From assembly GCA_032622095.1 (NCBI GenBank), contig CP136063.1:185545956-185609955 (forward strand): DNA of 64,000 bases, read 5' to 3'. Made by a program: the position numbers and the translations under genes. This DNA comes from Siphonodentalium dalli (Eukaryota; Mollusca; Scaphopoda; Gadilida; Siphonodentaliidae). The notes beneath the pieces were generated by a model, which saw nothing but the letters and a program-made list of their open reading frames with translations, ran no database searches and was not told the DNA's origin. Shown here in pieces: positions 1 to 12,400 of the stretch (position 1 is the stretch's first letter; every line of letters starts with the position of its first letter).

Positions 1-610
1 AGGGGAAGGGTGGAATGTTTTTTTATTTATTTTTTAATTTAAATTAAAAAAATATTATTATTATTATTTTTTTTTTAAGAGTTATGTTCCTGATACGGCC
101 CCTATTTGACACACTGACCCCATTTGAACAAATCTGAACCCCAGTCACCCAAGGACCTACTATACAAAATATTAGCTAAATCGGCCTAATAATTCTGGAG
201 AAGAAGTCGTTCTAATAATTACTAGGGAGAATAGAGTTATGTCCCTGCTTCTGCCCCTATTTGACCCAGTGACCCCATTTGAACAAATCTTACCACCAGT
301 CACCCAAGGACCTTCCATACCAAATATAAGCTAAATAGGCCTGATGGTTCTTGAAAAGAAGTTGTTTTAAGAATTACTATGGTGGGAAAGAGTTATGGCC
401 CTAGCTTCGCAACTATTTGACTTGGTGACCTTATTTTAATAAATCTGAGTCTGAGTCAACCAGGGAACATCCACACCAAATATGATCCCATTTGGCCTTA
501 TGGTACTGGAGAAGAAGATGATTCTTGACAGACAGACGAACAGACATATGGACGGACGGACGGACGACGAGTGATGACTATAGCTCCACCGGAGACTTCG
601 TCTCAGGTGA
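1..610 (+). repeat. 155-bp tandem repeat with GGACGGACGGACGACG tail
   Basis: Three diverged units begin at GAGTTATG near 79, 233 and 388. Each runs through CTATTTGAC, a CACCCAAGGACC segment and TGGAGAAGAAG. They end in a GACAGACAGACGAACAG / GGACGGACGGACGACG tail and GTGAGCTAAAA. Repeats ending this way are common in mollusc genomes. Bases 1-78 are low-complexity AT. Confidence 0.75.
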
Positions 611-919
611 GCTAAAAAGTAAATGAAATCAACTCAGTGAGAACATTTTTGAAAAATTGTCTGGAAATGGTTATGGACTTATGGTCAGGACTATCACATT
701 TGATGTTTGAAGAAAAACACTCAAATAGCCAGAGAAATAGATTTATTTTTCAATATTGCCAACAATGATTTGTGAATTTAAAACAAAAATACAACAAATT
801 TTCATAAAATATCTGAAAAAGAAAATACTGTATCGTGACAAGATAATTTTAAATTTTGGCTCTGAATAAAATCTCAAAGCTACAAAGTTGACTCATTTCA
901 TTTTGTGAGATGATCTTGT
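611..919. other. Unannotated AT-rich stretch
   Basis: I see no gene, tandem repeat or inverted repeat here. Confidence 0.5.
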
Positions 920-1258
920 TTAACCCTTTAACCAACAGAACGGCCCTGTGCCAATGCATTCTCTTATATATGCGAGTCGACCATAGGTCGCCTCGCATAT
1001 ATAAGAGAATGCATTGGCTTAAAGATTTTTTTTTAGGCCAATGCATTCTCTTATATATGCGAGGCAACCTATGGTCGACTCGCATATATAAGAGAATGCA
1101 TTGGCACAGGGTATAACTGTAACCATCACAATGTGGTCAATGAGCCGGTTCCAATGATACCCATATTTGTATGGTTCTATTGAGACAGACCGAAGATATT
1201 TTAGGCTGTTGAAGCTTTATTTGGCCGGTTTTGGCCGGTTTGTTGGGTAAAGGGTTAA
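920..1258. mobile_element. MITE family A (subtype A1), TTAA-flanked
   Basis: Flanked by TTAA on both sides with termini TTAACCCTTTAACCAACA and TGTTGGGTAAAGGGTTAA. Inside are two consecutive hairpins built from CCAATGCATTCTCTTATATA and its complement, each with a small GTCGACCATAGG loop, in opposite orientation. TTAA plus CCCTTT ends suggest piggyBac mobilisation. No transposase. Confidence 0.8.
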
Positions 1259-1944
1259 ATTCTGTTTATACAGTAAGTGACGACTAGTGTTCATGCAGAC
1301 AATTCATCCAATTTTATGGATTTTCAGATACAGCATTAGTGTTTTATATGAATATTGACACCAGTTTTATCATCAGTTAAATTAGACCATATTGACTGCA
1401 GATACTACTTAAAAATCAGTTATAATATACATATGCATGTAAGTTGATTGAATGGTTTTACATTACAAATTTAATCAACTATGTATCTTCAAGCTCATTC
1501 AAATCTATGGCTGGATCTAGCATGCATGATGTGTTTTTTATATATTTATTTCATTCATAATAATAAAATAGAGCACTGTAGTTAAAAGGTGGGACAACAC
1601 AATCCTTCGATCGTAGGGTTTTATTCCCAAAAAATAATCATGCATGATAAATTTAACCGATAATATCCAACAGGTTACAATTTCCATTTTTATTAGTAAG
1701 AGAAAATGATCATAAAAATTTACAAATTATAAAAAATATGAGATAACCAGAATAAAAGATTGTAGAAAGATGCAGTGGATGTCACTATGCAAATGTTGGA
1801 TAACTGTTCAAGTTGACAGTATATATAGTTTATTCCATGTAGGGAACAGGGGCCTTGTACTGACCCAATTCCAAAATCCAAGCCAACCATGCAACACAAT
1901 CTGGCATAATGGGGCTTAACTTTGTCCATGGATGGATGGAGGCA
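1259..1944. other. Unannotated stretch
   Basis: AT-rich, no recognisable gene or repeat apart from short ORFs without coding character. Confidence 0.45.
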
Positions 1945-2312
1945 TTGACTCAGTGTTCAAGTCTGAAAATAATGTGTCTGTCATTTGCAGAATGAGGTCA
2001 CCAGAGGGTGAATTTTGTGATGCTATCCCACATAGTTACTTTTTCCCTTCTAGGAATTTTCTATATCCCTAATTTTCAGAAGATAATCTGCATAATCGAG
2101 GTGGGTGAAGATCACAAACTTCAAAAGATCACAAACTACAACTGGGGAACTTCAATCTGATCCTAAGTCTCCCACAGCAGATGAGGTCTAAGCAGAATTA
2201 GGTTACAAGAGGGTGTATTTGGTGATGCTAGCCCACCATGCGGGATAGCGTCACTAAATTCACCCTCTGGGGACCACATTCTGCAAATGACAGACACACT
2301 GTATGCAGGCGT
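1945..2312. mobile_element. MITE family C
   Basis: Begins near GTGTCTGTCATTTGCAGAAT and ends with its complement. Between lie repeated GAGGTCCCCAGAGGGTGAAT motifs in both orientations. Copies recur at 18507, 20545, 24424, 55440 and 58870. Confidence 0.7.
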
Positions 2313-2411
2313 GTCAGTATTTTTTGCTTCATATGTGCTTGAACATATGATAATTTCTTATAGAAATGACCATTTTACAATCTGAATGGCACATTGGGAT
2401 TATACAATATA

Positions 2412-3284
2412 CAGTAATGACCTAAGTAATCGACTCCTTAACTCATTACCACTCTGACTGCAACTGACTACAACCCCCAGGTTACTTTGACGTTAAAAAC
2501 TCAGTGCACTTTGCTACGGCGACGTAATTTATGTCCCATTTCCTCAGAGTTGTTGACGTTTTAGTCGGCTTTTGTATGTTTTTATTATCTTAGTTCTGTG
2601 ATTGCTGTCATTCTAATTTCTAAATTCTAGAAATGGCCTTTTGTGGTTTCGCTATTTAGTATTTGTTCAGAATTTGTTGTTTCAAAATACCAATTGAATA
2701 GACTGTACCATCTTTCCATAATGTCACAATTCCAAGTTTTAATGTTAAAATGTTGCAACAGTTATCAAAAGCAATCATCGTTTTTATTATTTTTTAACAA
2801 ATGTTGACTTTCGAGCAAGGTAAGGCGTGAATGGAATAAAATGTTCTGATTGGATAGAATATACTTCTACCGCATACTTCATGTACCAGTAAAATCAAAA
2901 CAATCATGATGATTAATGGAGAAAGCCACAAAAATTTGGTTTTTACTTTTATTAAATAAAAAGGTGTGTCAAAAGGTGCTTCTGAGGAAATGACGCAAGG
3001 TGACAAAAGGTGCCTCTGAGGAAGTGACGTAAGGTGACAAAATGTGCTTCTGAGGAAATGTCGTAAGGTGACAAAAGGCACTTCTGAGTGGTAATGAGTT
3101 AACCACAGCAGAATTATGGGTAATTTTTCAGGATTTAGTCAGAAATATGGCTTGTTGAAATCACCGGAAAGCTCTCAGTGAGAGCTTTCCAACGAATGGC
3201 AACAAGCCATATTTCCGACTAAATCCTGAAAACTTACCCATAATTCTGCTGTGGTTAAGGAGTCGATTATTTAGGGCATTACTG
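2412..3284. mobile_element. MITE family B interrupted by another TTAA element
   Basis: Outer ends CAGTAATGACCTAAGTAATC and its complement are flanked by TA. The element is split at its own CTCCTTAACC site by an insert (see next entry). The right part holds the usual palindrome from CACAGCAGAATTATGGGTAA. Confidence 0.8.
2438..3102. mobile_element. TTAA element nested inside MITE B
   Basis: TTAACTCATTACCACTCTGA at the left mirrors TGAGTGGTAATGAGTTAA at the right, with duplicated TTAA. The right half contains about four copies of a 33-bp unit around GGTGACAAAAGGTGCCTCTG. Non-autonomous, piggyBac-like. Confidence 0.75.
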
Positions 3285-3635
3285 TACACATTTGGCACTG
3301 AGATATTGTGGGAGGTCAGTGACACCTTCTTGTTTCATAAAAGGTGCTGATAATCTCTGGCACTTGCTCGAGTCAAAAAGCACAAAAATAAAATAAATAA
3401 TTTGACATACATTTTGACAAAATTGTTATACATAAGACTAGATTGAGAACAAGAGCACATCGTGACACAACCGTGGATGATTAGATCATACAAGATATGC
3501 TCAAGCATAAATGTTCATTTGTTTTTGATAATCTCTCAAATTGATTTGCTTCATTGTCTTCATTTATTAAACAAAATATATAATTTTAACAAATTGCATG
3601 CTTCAACATACAAACAACAGTTACATGATTATTAA

Positions 3636-4110
3636 AGGTACACAATCCGATTTGATGGTCCCCGTATCATCCGATTCCAATAACAACATTTCTTCAAATG
3701 ACACTTCAGTTATCAGAATCAATTAATTACCATAAAATAATGCTATAAACCACTGTTAACTCTAGTCTTAAATTTTTCAAAACGTGTTATATATCAACAT
3801 ATTGTTCAACGGAATTTGGGATTCGAGAGTATGTTGGTCAGCTCATTGAATATTTGCTAGGCCACCAAATATTCCAGGTGAAAAAAAATAACAGATTTCA
3901 ATCGATATCTGACAACTCTGAGCTTTGATGGGTGGGTTCCTTGACTTGAATAAAATATTTTTACCCCTGAAGCAATAATTCGGATTATGTATCTTCAAAC
4001 AAAGAAGTGAAATACTATTAAAGAACAGAGTTTCAGCATATGTACATGGGTGCTCAATTTTAACAATAGTTTTGTGATCTTTAAAAAAATCCATCATTTA
4101 GGGCAATGAT
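3636..4110. repeat. Family J dispersed repeat copy (degenerate)
   Basis: TTAAAGGTACACAATCCGAT at the left and an internal TTTGATGGGTGGGTTCCT block are shared with the clearer copy at 56545-57018. Confidence 0.5.
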
Positions 4111-4508
4111 TTCCATTCCACCCGTATGTAAAATAATTAACAATATTAATAGATAATTGGTTTAAAAAGAACATTTTTAATCTTTTTTCAAATTGTTTTA
4201 ACTTTTTTGTCCAATCACAGCAATGTTTAATGTAGAATCTGCTGTGACCCCAGGGTATATTGAATATTTCACATGTTTGCAGAATGCTCAACTTGCAAGA
4301 TACAATTGGATATAAACTCATTGTCTACCTTGCTCATCACTGGAGAGTCCAAGGTATTGTTAGTTGATCACCCCTGGTCGTCAGAATGTATGTTGTGGGT
4401 GGCTCACTCAAAGTAATTTTGAGGATCAGTGCCCATAATTTGTTTTTATTAATGTAGTATATATTATTGATTGGATGGTAACATAAGCTACAGAATTCTC
4501 AAAATTTT

Positions 4509-4850
4509 AGTTGCTCATTTAAAGATGGTGTATCTTTTCCGGGCCACAATTACAAAAACACAATTTTTTTTAAACCAGATTTCAAGACTACAAATATACT
4601 TTTTTCTGCGAATAAAACACAGACAAAACTGAAGATTTGGTATAAAATTTGTCTATTAGAGCAGAATAAAGTGGTTTATGCAGATGAAAGATCTTAATCA
4701 AAATTACATTTACTTTGAGTGCTAGTAAGAGGAGTTCTCCCTCTTGCTATGCTCCAAATGTTTCCGTGAGATCTCCTGAAGTGTCCGTTCTAAAAATAGC
4801 CCATAAAACTGCCCCAAATGGTTGTATGTATTACACCAGAAAAAAAATTA
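4509..4850. repeat. Family K dispersed repeat
   Basis: Shares GTATCTTTTCCGGGCCACAA, the AATAAAACACAGACAAAACT block and the CTCCCTCTTGCTATGCTC block with 22620-23320. Class unknown. Confidence 0.5.
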
Positions 4851-5076
4851 AACAAAATCAAGATTAAATGATAGAAGCATTTCTGGATAGGTGTCTTCGT
4901 TTCACATTTATTATTTTATACCCCAGAGACTATATAAAACGTGTTAGGAAGAGATACACTATCATTCTTAACATGATTTTTTTTAAGTTTGCCTGGAGAC
5001 AAATTATATAATGTACATTCTCATCATAACACAATTAAAAAAGAGAAATGCACTGCCCAAATCCAACTTTCATTGG

Positions 5077-5356
5077 AACCCTTCCATGACTGGAGCTTCC
5101 AGAAATTTAGCAAAAAGCCTGTGCTACTGCATTCTCTTATATATGCGAGTCTCCTATAAGGAGCCTCGCTTATATAAGAGAATAACAATATTCACCTTGA
5201 CCTTGTAAGCCTGTGCATTCTCTTATACATGCGAGGCTCCCTATGAATTTCAGGTTGTTCGCACAACCCCTATGGGAGACTTGCATGTGTAAGAGAATGC
5301 AATGGCACAGGATCTTTAATGTTGCACCACTGCAGCTCCCATTATGAAAGGGTTAA
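5077..5356. mobile_element. MITE family A (subtype A2)
   Basis: Termini AACCCTTCCATGACTGGAGC and ATGAAAGGGTTAA, with two TCTCTTATATATGCGAG hairpins. The A2 termini differ from A1 although the hairpin core is shared. Confidence 0.7.
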
Positions 5357-6734
5357 ACAAATCTGAACAAACTAAGATTTCTAAACTTGAGCATACATAA
5401 AATATAAAGTTGTGATATTCCACAGGGTAAAATTTGGAACAAACAGACATTTGAGGTGACGACTGGCTTGGTGGTTACCTAAAATCTGATGGTGGACCAA
5501 TTTGATTTTAGTTTCAGCAACTTTGGGATAAGAAAACAAAACAAAACATGTTTGTCCCAAATTTTGTCCTCTGTATTCCCTGAAATAAGGGTTCAGTTTT
5601 ACAACAGTTACTGCTCCACACCACAAGGTTGACACCAGCCTCCATATAAACATCCATATAGGACCACTCAAGACTTGCCAGTGAAAACAACCTAAAATTC
5701 ATAGGGTTCCCATAGCAATGTTTAGTAGAATTCCATGATAATTCAAGCTGGCATTGTTCTAATGGTTTATATGGTGAATAATCACTTGATTGAACTTGGG
5801 ACGTGAAATAATTCATGAGAGGCAGGGACGTTGTACAAACACGAGAGCACATAGTCCTTGCATCGTATAAATTATTTCATGTCACCAGTTCAATCAGGTG
5901 GTTATTCTGTTTATTATATTCCACTATAAACATCTGATTTACCAGAAATCCGAATAATACCGCCATCATACTCATGGCGCATACATTTTGATAGCACATA
6001 TGAATACATAACGCGCTAGTTAAAGTGACATAATTCACTAGTGATATTATTGTTTATAATCACCGAGAGATCAAGGTAAATCACATAGGACTGTAATAAA
6101 GATACTTCAGAGCAAAAACTCATATCCTTTTATAAATTTGGTATCAATTACAGCTTATGGATGAAAACATGTCCCAAAGTCAGAATGTCATGCTATTTCA
6201 GAACTTTGAAGAATTATTGTCTAATTTCAGGAGTTTCGATGAATTTCTAAAGTGGGAACCCTGAATAAACTTTCATTCTAACATCATTGGTGTCTCGTTG
6301 TAGAAAGGAGATATATCAGAGAGATATCACAACTCACGGATATAGTTACGACTACTGTTAGCAATTTGTAGTTGTAAATTCACGTATGGGCCAAAAAATA
6401 TAATGCACAAAAATAATGACGATGATTAGGATTACTGAATATGGTAATGCATCAATAAGCGAGCGCAGTGAGATTTTCTCTTTGCATGATCTACCAGATT
6501 AATCACATGCATGTAATACGATAATATAGTACATAAATGTAGTCGTAAATCTATGTGTGAGTTCTGTGATACCTCTCTATTAATGTCATTGTCAAATTAG
6601 TAAGAGTGAAATTGCTCCATGGATGACATATAACTAAATGCCAGAGACTTTGGACAAATGAACTGCTTTCTTCTACAAACTCATTCCTAAGTATAGACTG
6701 ATGGAAGTGAAATCTCTCCCAAAGTATCTCAAAA
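5357..6734. other. Intergenic stretch with one inverted repeat
   Basis: The only structure seen is a hairpin with arms about 5775-5812 and 5867-5910 (TGATTGAACTTGGGACGTGA and its near complement). No gene is supported. Confidence 0.4.
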
Positions 6735-6929
6735 TGTTCCAATAATAAGTTCAACAAACTTATTATCTGAACATTTCCCAGCAATTAATAGAAATTCTTC
6801 TGAACTTTTATTTCTGCTCGTCTGTCTGTCATCTGCTTACATTTCCTGAACGCCCCATGTAGAACAGACCATTCCAATGTTTACTTCCATAACTGAATGG
6901 AAGAATTCATTTAATAAAAGAAAGGGTTA
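6735..6929. mobile_element. MITE family D fragment
   Basis: Contains CTTATTATCTGAACATTTCC and the TCTGCTTACATTTCC / AACAGACCATTCCAATG blocks, ending AAAGGGTTAA. Confidence 0.6.
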
Positions 6930-6972
6930 AAGTGGAGTTCACTTGAACTAGATATTTTGCCACTGCATGCTA

Positions 6973-7165
6973 CAGTAATGCCCGAAGTATATGACCCTTT
7001 AACCACAGCAGAATTATGGGAAATTTTTCAGGATTTAGTCGGAAATATGGCTTGTTGCCATTCATCGGAAATGAGAACTGAGAGCTTTCCAATGAATGGC
7101 AACAAGCCAAAATATTTCCCATAATTCTGCTGTGGTTAAAGGATCATATACTTCAGGCATTATCG
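6973..7165. mobile_element. MITE family B
   Basis: Flanked by TA with ends CAGTAATGCCC; palindrome with ATGGCTTGTTGCCATTCATC arms, slightly eroded. Confidence 0.75.
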
Positions 7166-7725
7166 TATCACTTGACTAGTAATATTGAATCCAATGACTG
7201 TGTACAGATACCGTACAGCAAATTCCATCCTGCCTATATCTTCTGTCACTCTTATTAATAAGACATTTATTATAGGGTCCTGCGAATACTCGATATTCGA
7301 TTCATTATTCAACTTGGTCTCAATATTATTATTTTGGTTCAAAATGAAATCGTAAATTGCAAAAGCATATGTTCAAGCTAAACTGAACATTATTATCTTG
7401 TCTGACCTTTGATTATGTTCAAATCGATGTTTGATTTTATTCATGAATATTAATTAATTTATTTAGTTCAATATTTGATTCGAATGGAAAATAAATATTT
7501 GCAGGACTCTAATTTATGTATATAAACTTTATAAACATATACTGTGAAGTGAAACATATATACAAAATAGACATCTATCTTTTTTGATTTCAACAAAACA
7601 TTTTCTTTCCATTTTCTATCACAACTGAGCACATTCTGTAACAGTGAGTTTGTCTAAAGTTCTCAAGGTTTATTTGATGAGGGCACACAGGATCTCAAAA
7701 TATCAATAAGTAATAAGGATACATA

Positions 7726-7938
7726 CAGTAATGCTCTAATTAATCGACTCCTTAAACACAGCAGAATTATGGGTAACTTTTCAGGATTTAGTCGGAAATA
7801 TGGCTTGTTGCCATTCGTCGGAAAGCTCTCCCCGAGAGCTTTCCGATGAATGGCAACAAGCCATATTTCCGACTAAATCCTGAAAAGTTACCCATAATTC
7901 TGCTGTGGTTAAGGAGTCAATTACTTAGAGCATTACTG
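7726..7938. mobile_element. MITE family B (full length)
   Basis: 213 bp, an almost perfect palindrome, flanked by TA on both sides. Ends CAGTAATGCTCTAATTAATC and complement; loop CTCTCCCCGAGAG. TA duplication and CAGT ends fit the Tc1/mariner-pogo group. Confidence 0.85.
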
Positions 7939-8270
7939 TACATAAGATCTCCAGAAAATTTGGTTTATGCTATCCAGTATTTCCAAACCTCATGCACTCG
8001 AAATGTGACCTTTTACAATCACTGTTAAAGCTGTCGGTGGCTAAATTGGCCAATCAATGTCCAGATAGCAATCATGTAATATTATTTAATTAGCTCAAAA
8101 GTAACACAGCTTTCATCCTGAGGGCCTTCCTCAGTGTTATACCAGTAGATAAAATGCTTAAAATGTCCACATGTTTCCAGTAACAAAGAGAGCCATGATT
8201 AGACTCTTGTCTGCTATTAGGCTCACCGCCAACCTTTTGACAAATATTATTTCAAGAGCCTTATCCTCAT

Positions 8271-8724
8271 TTAACCCTTTACCCAACAAAACGGCCAAAA
8301 ACGCCCAAATAAAGCTTCAACAGCCTAAAATATCTCAATAACACCATACAAATATGGATATCATTGGAACTGGTTCATTGACCACATTGTGATGGTTACA
8401 GTTATGCCCTGTGCCAATGCATTCTCTTATATATGCGAGTCGACCATAGGTCGCCTCGCATATATAAGAGAATGCATTGGCCTAAAAAAATTCTTTTTTT
8501 TAACACTTTTTACCATTTTTCTTACATTCTTTAACAATTTTATAATTTTTTCTTACATTTTTTAAAAATGTTATAAAAAATTTTCTACAATCTTTGACAA
8601 TTTTATCATTTTTAATATGTGTTAAGCCAATGCATTCTCTTATATATGCGAGGCGACCTATGGTCGACTCGCATATATAAGAGAATGCATTGGCACAGGT
8701 CCGTTCTGTTGGGTAAAGGGTTAA
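8271..8724. mobile_element. MITE family A (A1), TTAA-flanked
   Basis: Termini TTAACCCTTTACCCAACA and TGTTGGGTAAAGGGTTAA; two CCAATGCATTCTCTTATATA hairpins separated by a T-rich spacer with TTCTTACATT repeats. Confidence 0.82.
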
Positions 8725-8869
8725 ACTCATTGACCTCAATTATTCAGACATTGGAGGTACAAGGAACTTGTGTCAGACGAAAATGTCTCGGATAAAGAAG
8801 TTGTGGCGAGTGAATGACAATGGGATAAACGACGATCTACCTGATATCAATTGTTACTTTATAATAAAA

Positions 8870-9105
8870 TACACAATGTAAATTATGAGTGTTTATTAAT
8901 CAATCAATTCATCCCAAAATGATGCCTGAATGTTGTTTTTCTATTTGAAGTTTTGTAGTATATTAGTCATGTTGATAAGAGTTTGGTACTTGATATCATG
9001 GTTATTCTAATCATTTTACTGAGAATATGAGTACCAAAATCAACATCCTGTACACCATAACAAACAAAACCATGCAACCTTGACCTTTTCAGCTCCCGTA
9101 ACTTC
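8870..9105 (-). other. Probable 3' UTR of PHM gene 1
   Basis: On the minus strand an AATAAA polyadenylation signal (TTTATT at 8892-8897 on the plus strand) lies about 210 nt after the stop codon. Cleavage would fall near 8870. No cDNA evidence is available, so the exact end is a guess. Confidence 0.5.
8892..8897 (-). terminator. AATAAA polyadenylation signal
   Basis: Canonical hexamer on the strand of PHM gene 1, the first good one downstream of its stop codon. Confidence 0.5.
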
Positions 9106-9451
9106 TCAGACTCTGACCCCATTCTGATTCAGCCACTCCAGTAGGTCATATTCCTCATCAACATCACGAGGCCGTGGGTCGTAGGCCATCTCCTCCATTA
9201 TGATCTGTCTGTTCAACTTTTGCTCAATCTTCCTCCATGCCTCTGTTGTGTCTTCTATCACCTCTTTTGTTCCTGGGATAACGCTCACATTGCTTGGTGC
9301 TCCAAGGACATTCATTTCCGGCGCAATGGTGGAATTTGCCCAGTAGTAATTTGGTGGCCCGCTGCTAGAGCAGTAGTAGTTTTGAATGATTGGTTCTCCA
9401 TCTGTGTAGTACATCACGTAGAAGTTGCACATTTCATCCCTCTGAGTGGAC
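9106..9451 (-). CDS. PHM: PHM gene 1, exon 12 (Met ligand, C-terminus, stop)
   Basis: 346 nt from acceptor catacag to TGA at 9106-9108. It opens with STQRDEMCNFYVMYYTDGEP; M292 is the methionine that binds CuB (Met314 in rat). It continues through IAPEMN, where rat PHM has VAPDMF. The tail ends in a glutamate-rich, probably disordered or helical stretch. NST and NVS are possible N-glycosylation sites. Confidence 0.93.
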
Positions 9452-12400
9452 CTGTATGAAAGATAGTTAAGCTTTAAGGCCACATCAATATTATAGCCTG
9501 GTTTACGAACATTTAGGTAGAGAAAAAGTGGATGCAGGATGGAAAAAATAGCAATAAAAATATTCCATCACCACTCCAAAAATAGACACATATTGAAAAT
9601 GTGTCCCAATTTCACAAGATTTAAAAAAAAATGAATGTTTTATTCAAATTATGAAAATAATTCAAGGTATATCTTCCTGCAAAAGTCCAATTAATGGAAA
9701 AGAAGAGCAAGCAAAATAGTCCAGGAGATATTGGTCGACCTCTGCACCCCCTCCCCAGGGCTTAACTTCACCCCACTAATTTTCTTCCTTAAGGTCTCCT
9801 CTAATTTTTTTGTTAACAAGAAAAAAAAGTGGCCGCAGAGACTCCAGACAAGATGGCGTCCATCATGGCGGCCATTTTTTTTTAAATGCACCAGGTCTCT
9901 TTGATCGCCATTATAGTAAAGATGATAGCACATGCGGTCTTGTTTTCCGCTCGATTCGTTATGCTAATATACAACCCTTACAAATTAGCCAAAAATCCGA
10001 CACCAGAATCCAATATGGCGGCCAAGATGGCCGCCGAAATGTGAAAATATGCTATTTTTCTGACATGTTACCACCTTTCGTTTGTCTCTGTGGGAAAATG
10101 TTAGAATTTTTGCGTCATGTTATATATTTATCATATAGAGGAGTCATTGGCGAACACATGGGGACCATAATATGCATTCATTGCGGGATATTTTTGTCCG
10201 ATATCACGTTTTTCCAAATGCCGGTATCATAGGTCAAAGCCTAATCTCCGTTAATAACGCGATGCTATGTTTTGAATCAATGAATGTTATTGCTATTATA
10301 ACAACACCCATGCATATATATTTGCAGGAGATACTCGAGCTAGGATTCCTCTTATACATGAGTTGAGGAATATTTACCCAAATCCAAGATGGCGACCAAA
10401 ATGGCCACCAGAAATAAAAAAAATCGCTGAAAATCGCTGATTTTAACATCAGTGAGCATTATTGTCATGACAACTCCACACCTGCTTACTATTGTAAGTT
10501 GGGAACACTTAGGCGAAGAACTTTCCTTGTACCATATCCAAATAAAAGTCCCCCAAATCCAAAATGGCGCCCACAATGGCGGACAGATTTTGAATAATCA
10601 CCGAAATTCCCTCATATTCACATCATTGGGCATTATTGTTGATACAACTCCACCCATGCTTACAATTGAGTTGGAAATACTGAGGTGAAGTAATTACCTT
10701 ACATCTCATGCAAGAAATTGTTTTCCAAATCGAAGATGGAGGCCAAAATGGCGACCGAAATTTGAAAACAAGTCTACATTCCTTTACTTTCTTACGATGG
10801 GCGTTATTGTTTCGCGATTTCTATCCACCATTACATGTTGATATGGAATAGTGACATGAAGTATTCATTATGGTTTGGCAATTGATACTCACAGCCAAGA
10901 TCGCTGCTAAATTGGCGGCTAGAAATTGAAAAGAAATCAATATTTTCACATATTAATTTCAACTTTTTGTCATAATATCGGTATGTATGGACGAAACTGT
11001 ACATAAACCATCTACTTGTTCAACTTAAAGGTATCAAAACGCATAACATAGCTCGTAATCCTTCTGGAAAGATGAAACACCACAATTGATATCGCGATGT
11101 GGCATTTCGAAATCCAGTCTCCACTTAGCGCCGACAATGGCCGTAAGCGTAGGTGCGCCGAATAGTTATATCAGAACAATTACCTGAGAACAGATTCTGA
11201 TTTGCCACGTCACGTCCATAATTATCTGGACCAGCTTCCATTTCGTTGTCTGATAAATCTAGGTCGCTCACACCGACAAAGTATTCACCACTTCCTAGGA
11301 GTAGGGTCCCTCTAATCATAACGTTTCAAACAATTCATTTTCCGGTGTCTAGCTTACAGAAGGTCATCTCTATGTATGTGTCTCATACCCCATGGGATAA
11401 CGACATGTACACCTGGCGAACCAGTTAGCTAGTCACTTCTCAATAGATGGTTCGTCAACTCACAAACTCAGCGAACGCATTGGCATATGTGGACAACTTC
11501 GACAGTGTTTCGAAGGTTGCTAGCTGTCTCATTCCCTTGGACAGATGTCTATCTGCTAAGGAGAAGACCCTAGTGTACAGACTACCCACACTTCTTGACC
11601 ATTATCCGAAGCAAACTGTGTGACGCCCCGCCGTGTCTCGTCGAATATCTCCCAGCAGAGAAGAACAATGCTCGCGGTGCTAGTTTGTGGACATGTGCCA
11701 TGATAGTGGGAATGAAATGGGCCACTGTATACACCACCCCTACACCTGGTGCATGTTTAAGATATCGAATGTCATGCGTGTCGGTTTTATTTGGTATGGT
11801 AAGATTGTATTTCCACATCCGTTTCGAAGCCTTTCTGATTCAACTACGTACACTTTTGTCTGGATAATAATATGCTAGCCTCCCTCAAAACAGTCGGATG
11901 GACTAAAGGATAACGTCTTTATAGCATGAATGTATGCGTGTTTTGTTATCCTCTCTCGGGGTTAGTGTCAGTATGTGGGCGGTATTATTCAAGAAAATGT
12001 CAGGAACTGTGGTGCATTTATTTCACTATGTATTTAAAGAACAATTTACAGTCTCGATGGCAATGGCTGTGGCCGTTGGGGAACGCGACCTTTATGATCA
12101 TATAGCTTTATAAATATAACTTTAGAATATAGTAGTTAATGTCTCATGCAGGAAAATGGTCGCATTGGTGATGTTACCAAGAAATCACTTGGTGTACCAA
12201 CGTTTGTTGAACTGAATGCAAGAGCTCATCAACGTAACATTCCTCTCGATGTTCTTCGCGTTGAACATTTCACCCTTTTGTTGATGGCATTTGTACTTTC
12301 TTGAACCATACCACCCAGCGTGAGTATGACATATCAACCAACTATCAAAGGTATCGCCTTTAAGACTACACCCCATTCTTGGTGGGGCTTATACAGCAGT

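Noticed and set aside
910-1116. Recurring peptides with CILLYMRV and RIYKRMHW in many ORFs
   Set aside because: They are translations of the family A hairpin in both directions, not a protein family.
7846-8028. Recurring peptides such as MNGNKPYFRLNPEKLPIILL
   Set aside because: Translation of the family B palindrome arms; found at every full copy and always broken at the end of the MITE.
8400-8700. Repeated palindromes resembling a CRISPR array
   Set aside because: Eukaryotic context, only two hairpins per element, no regular spacers, TTAA-flanked: a MITE.
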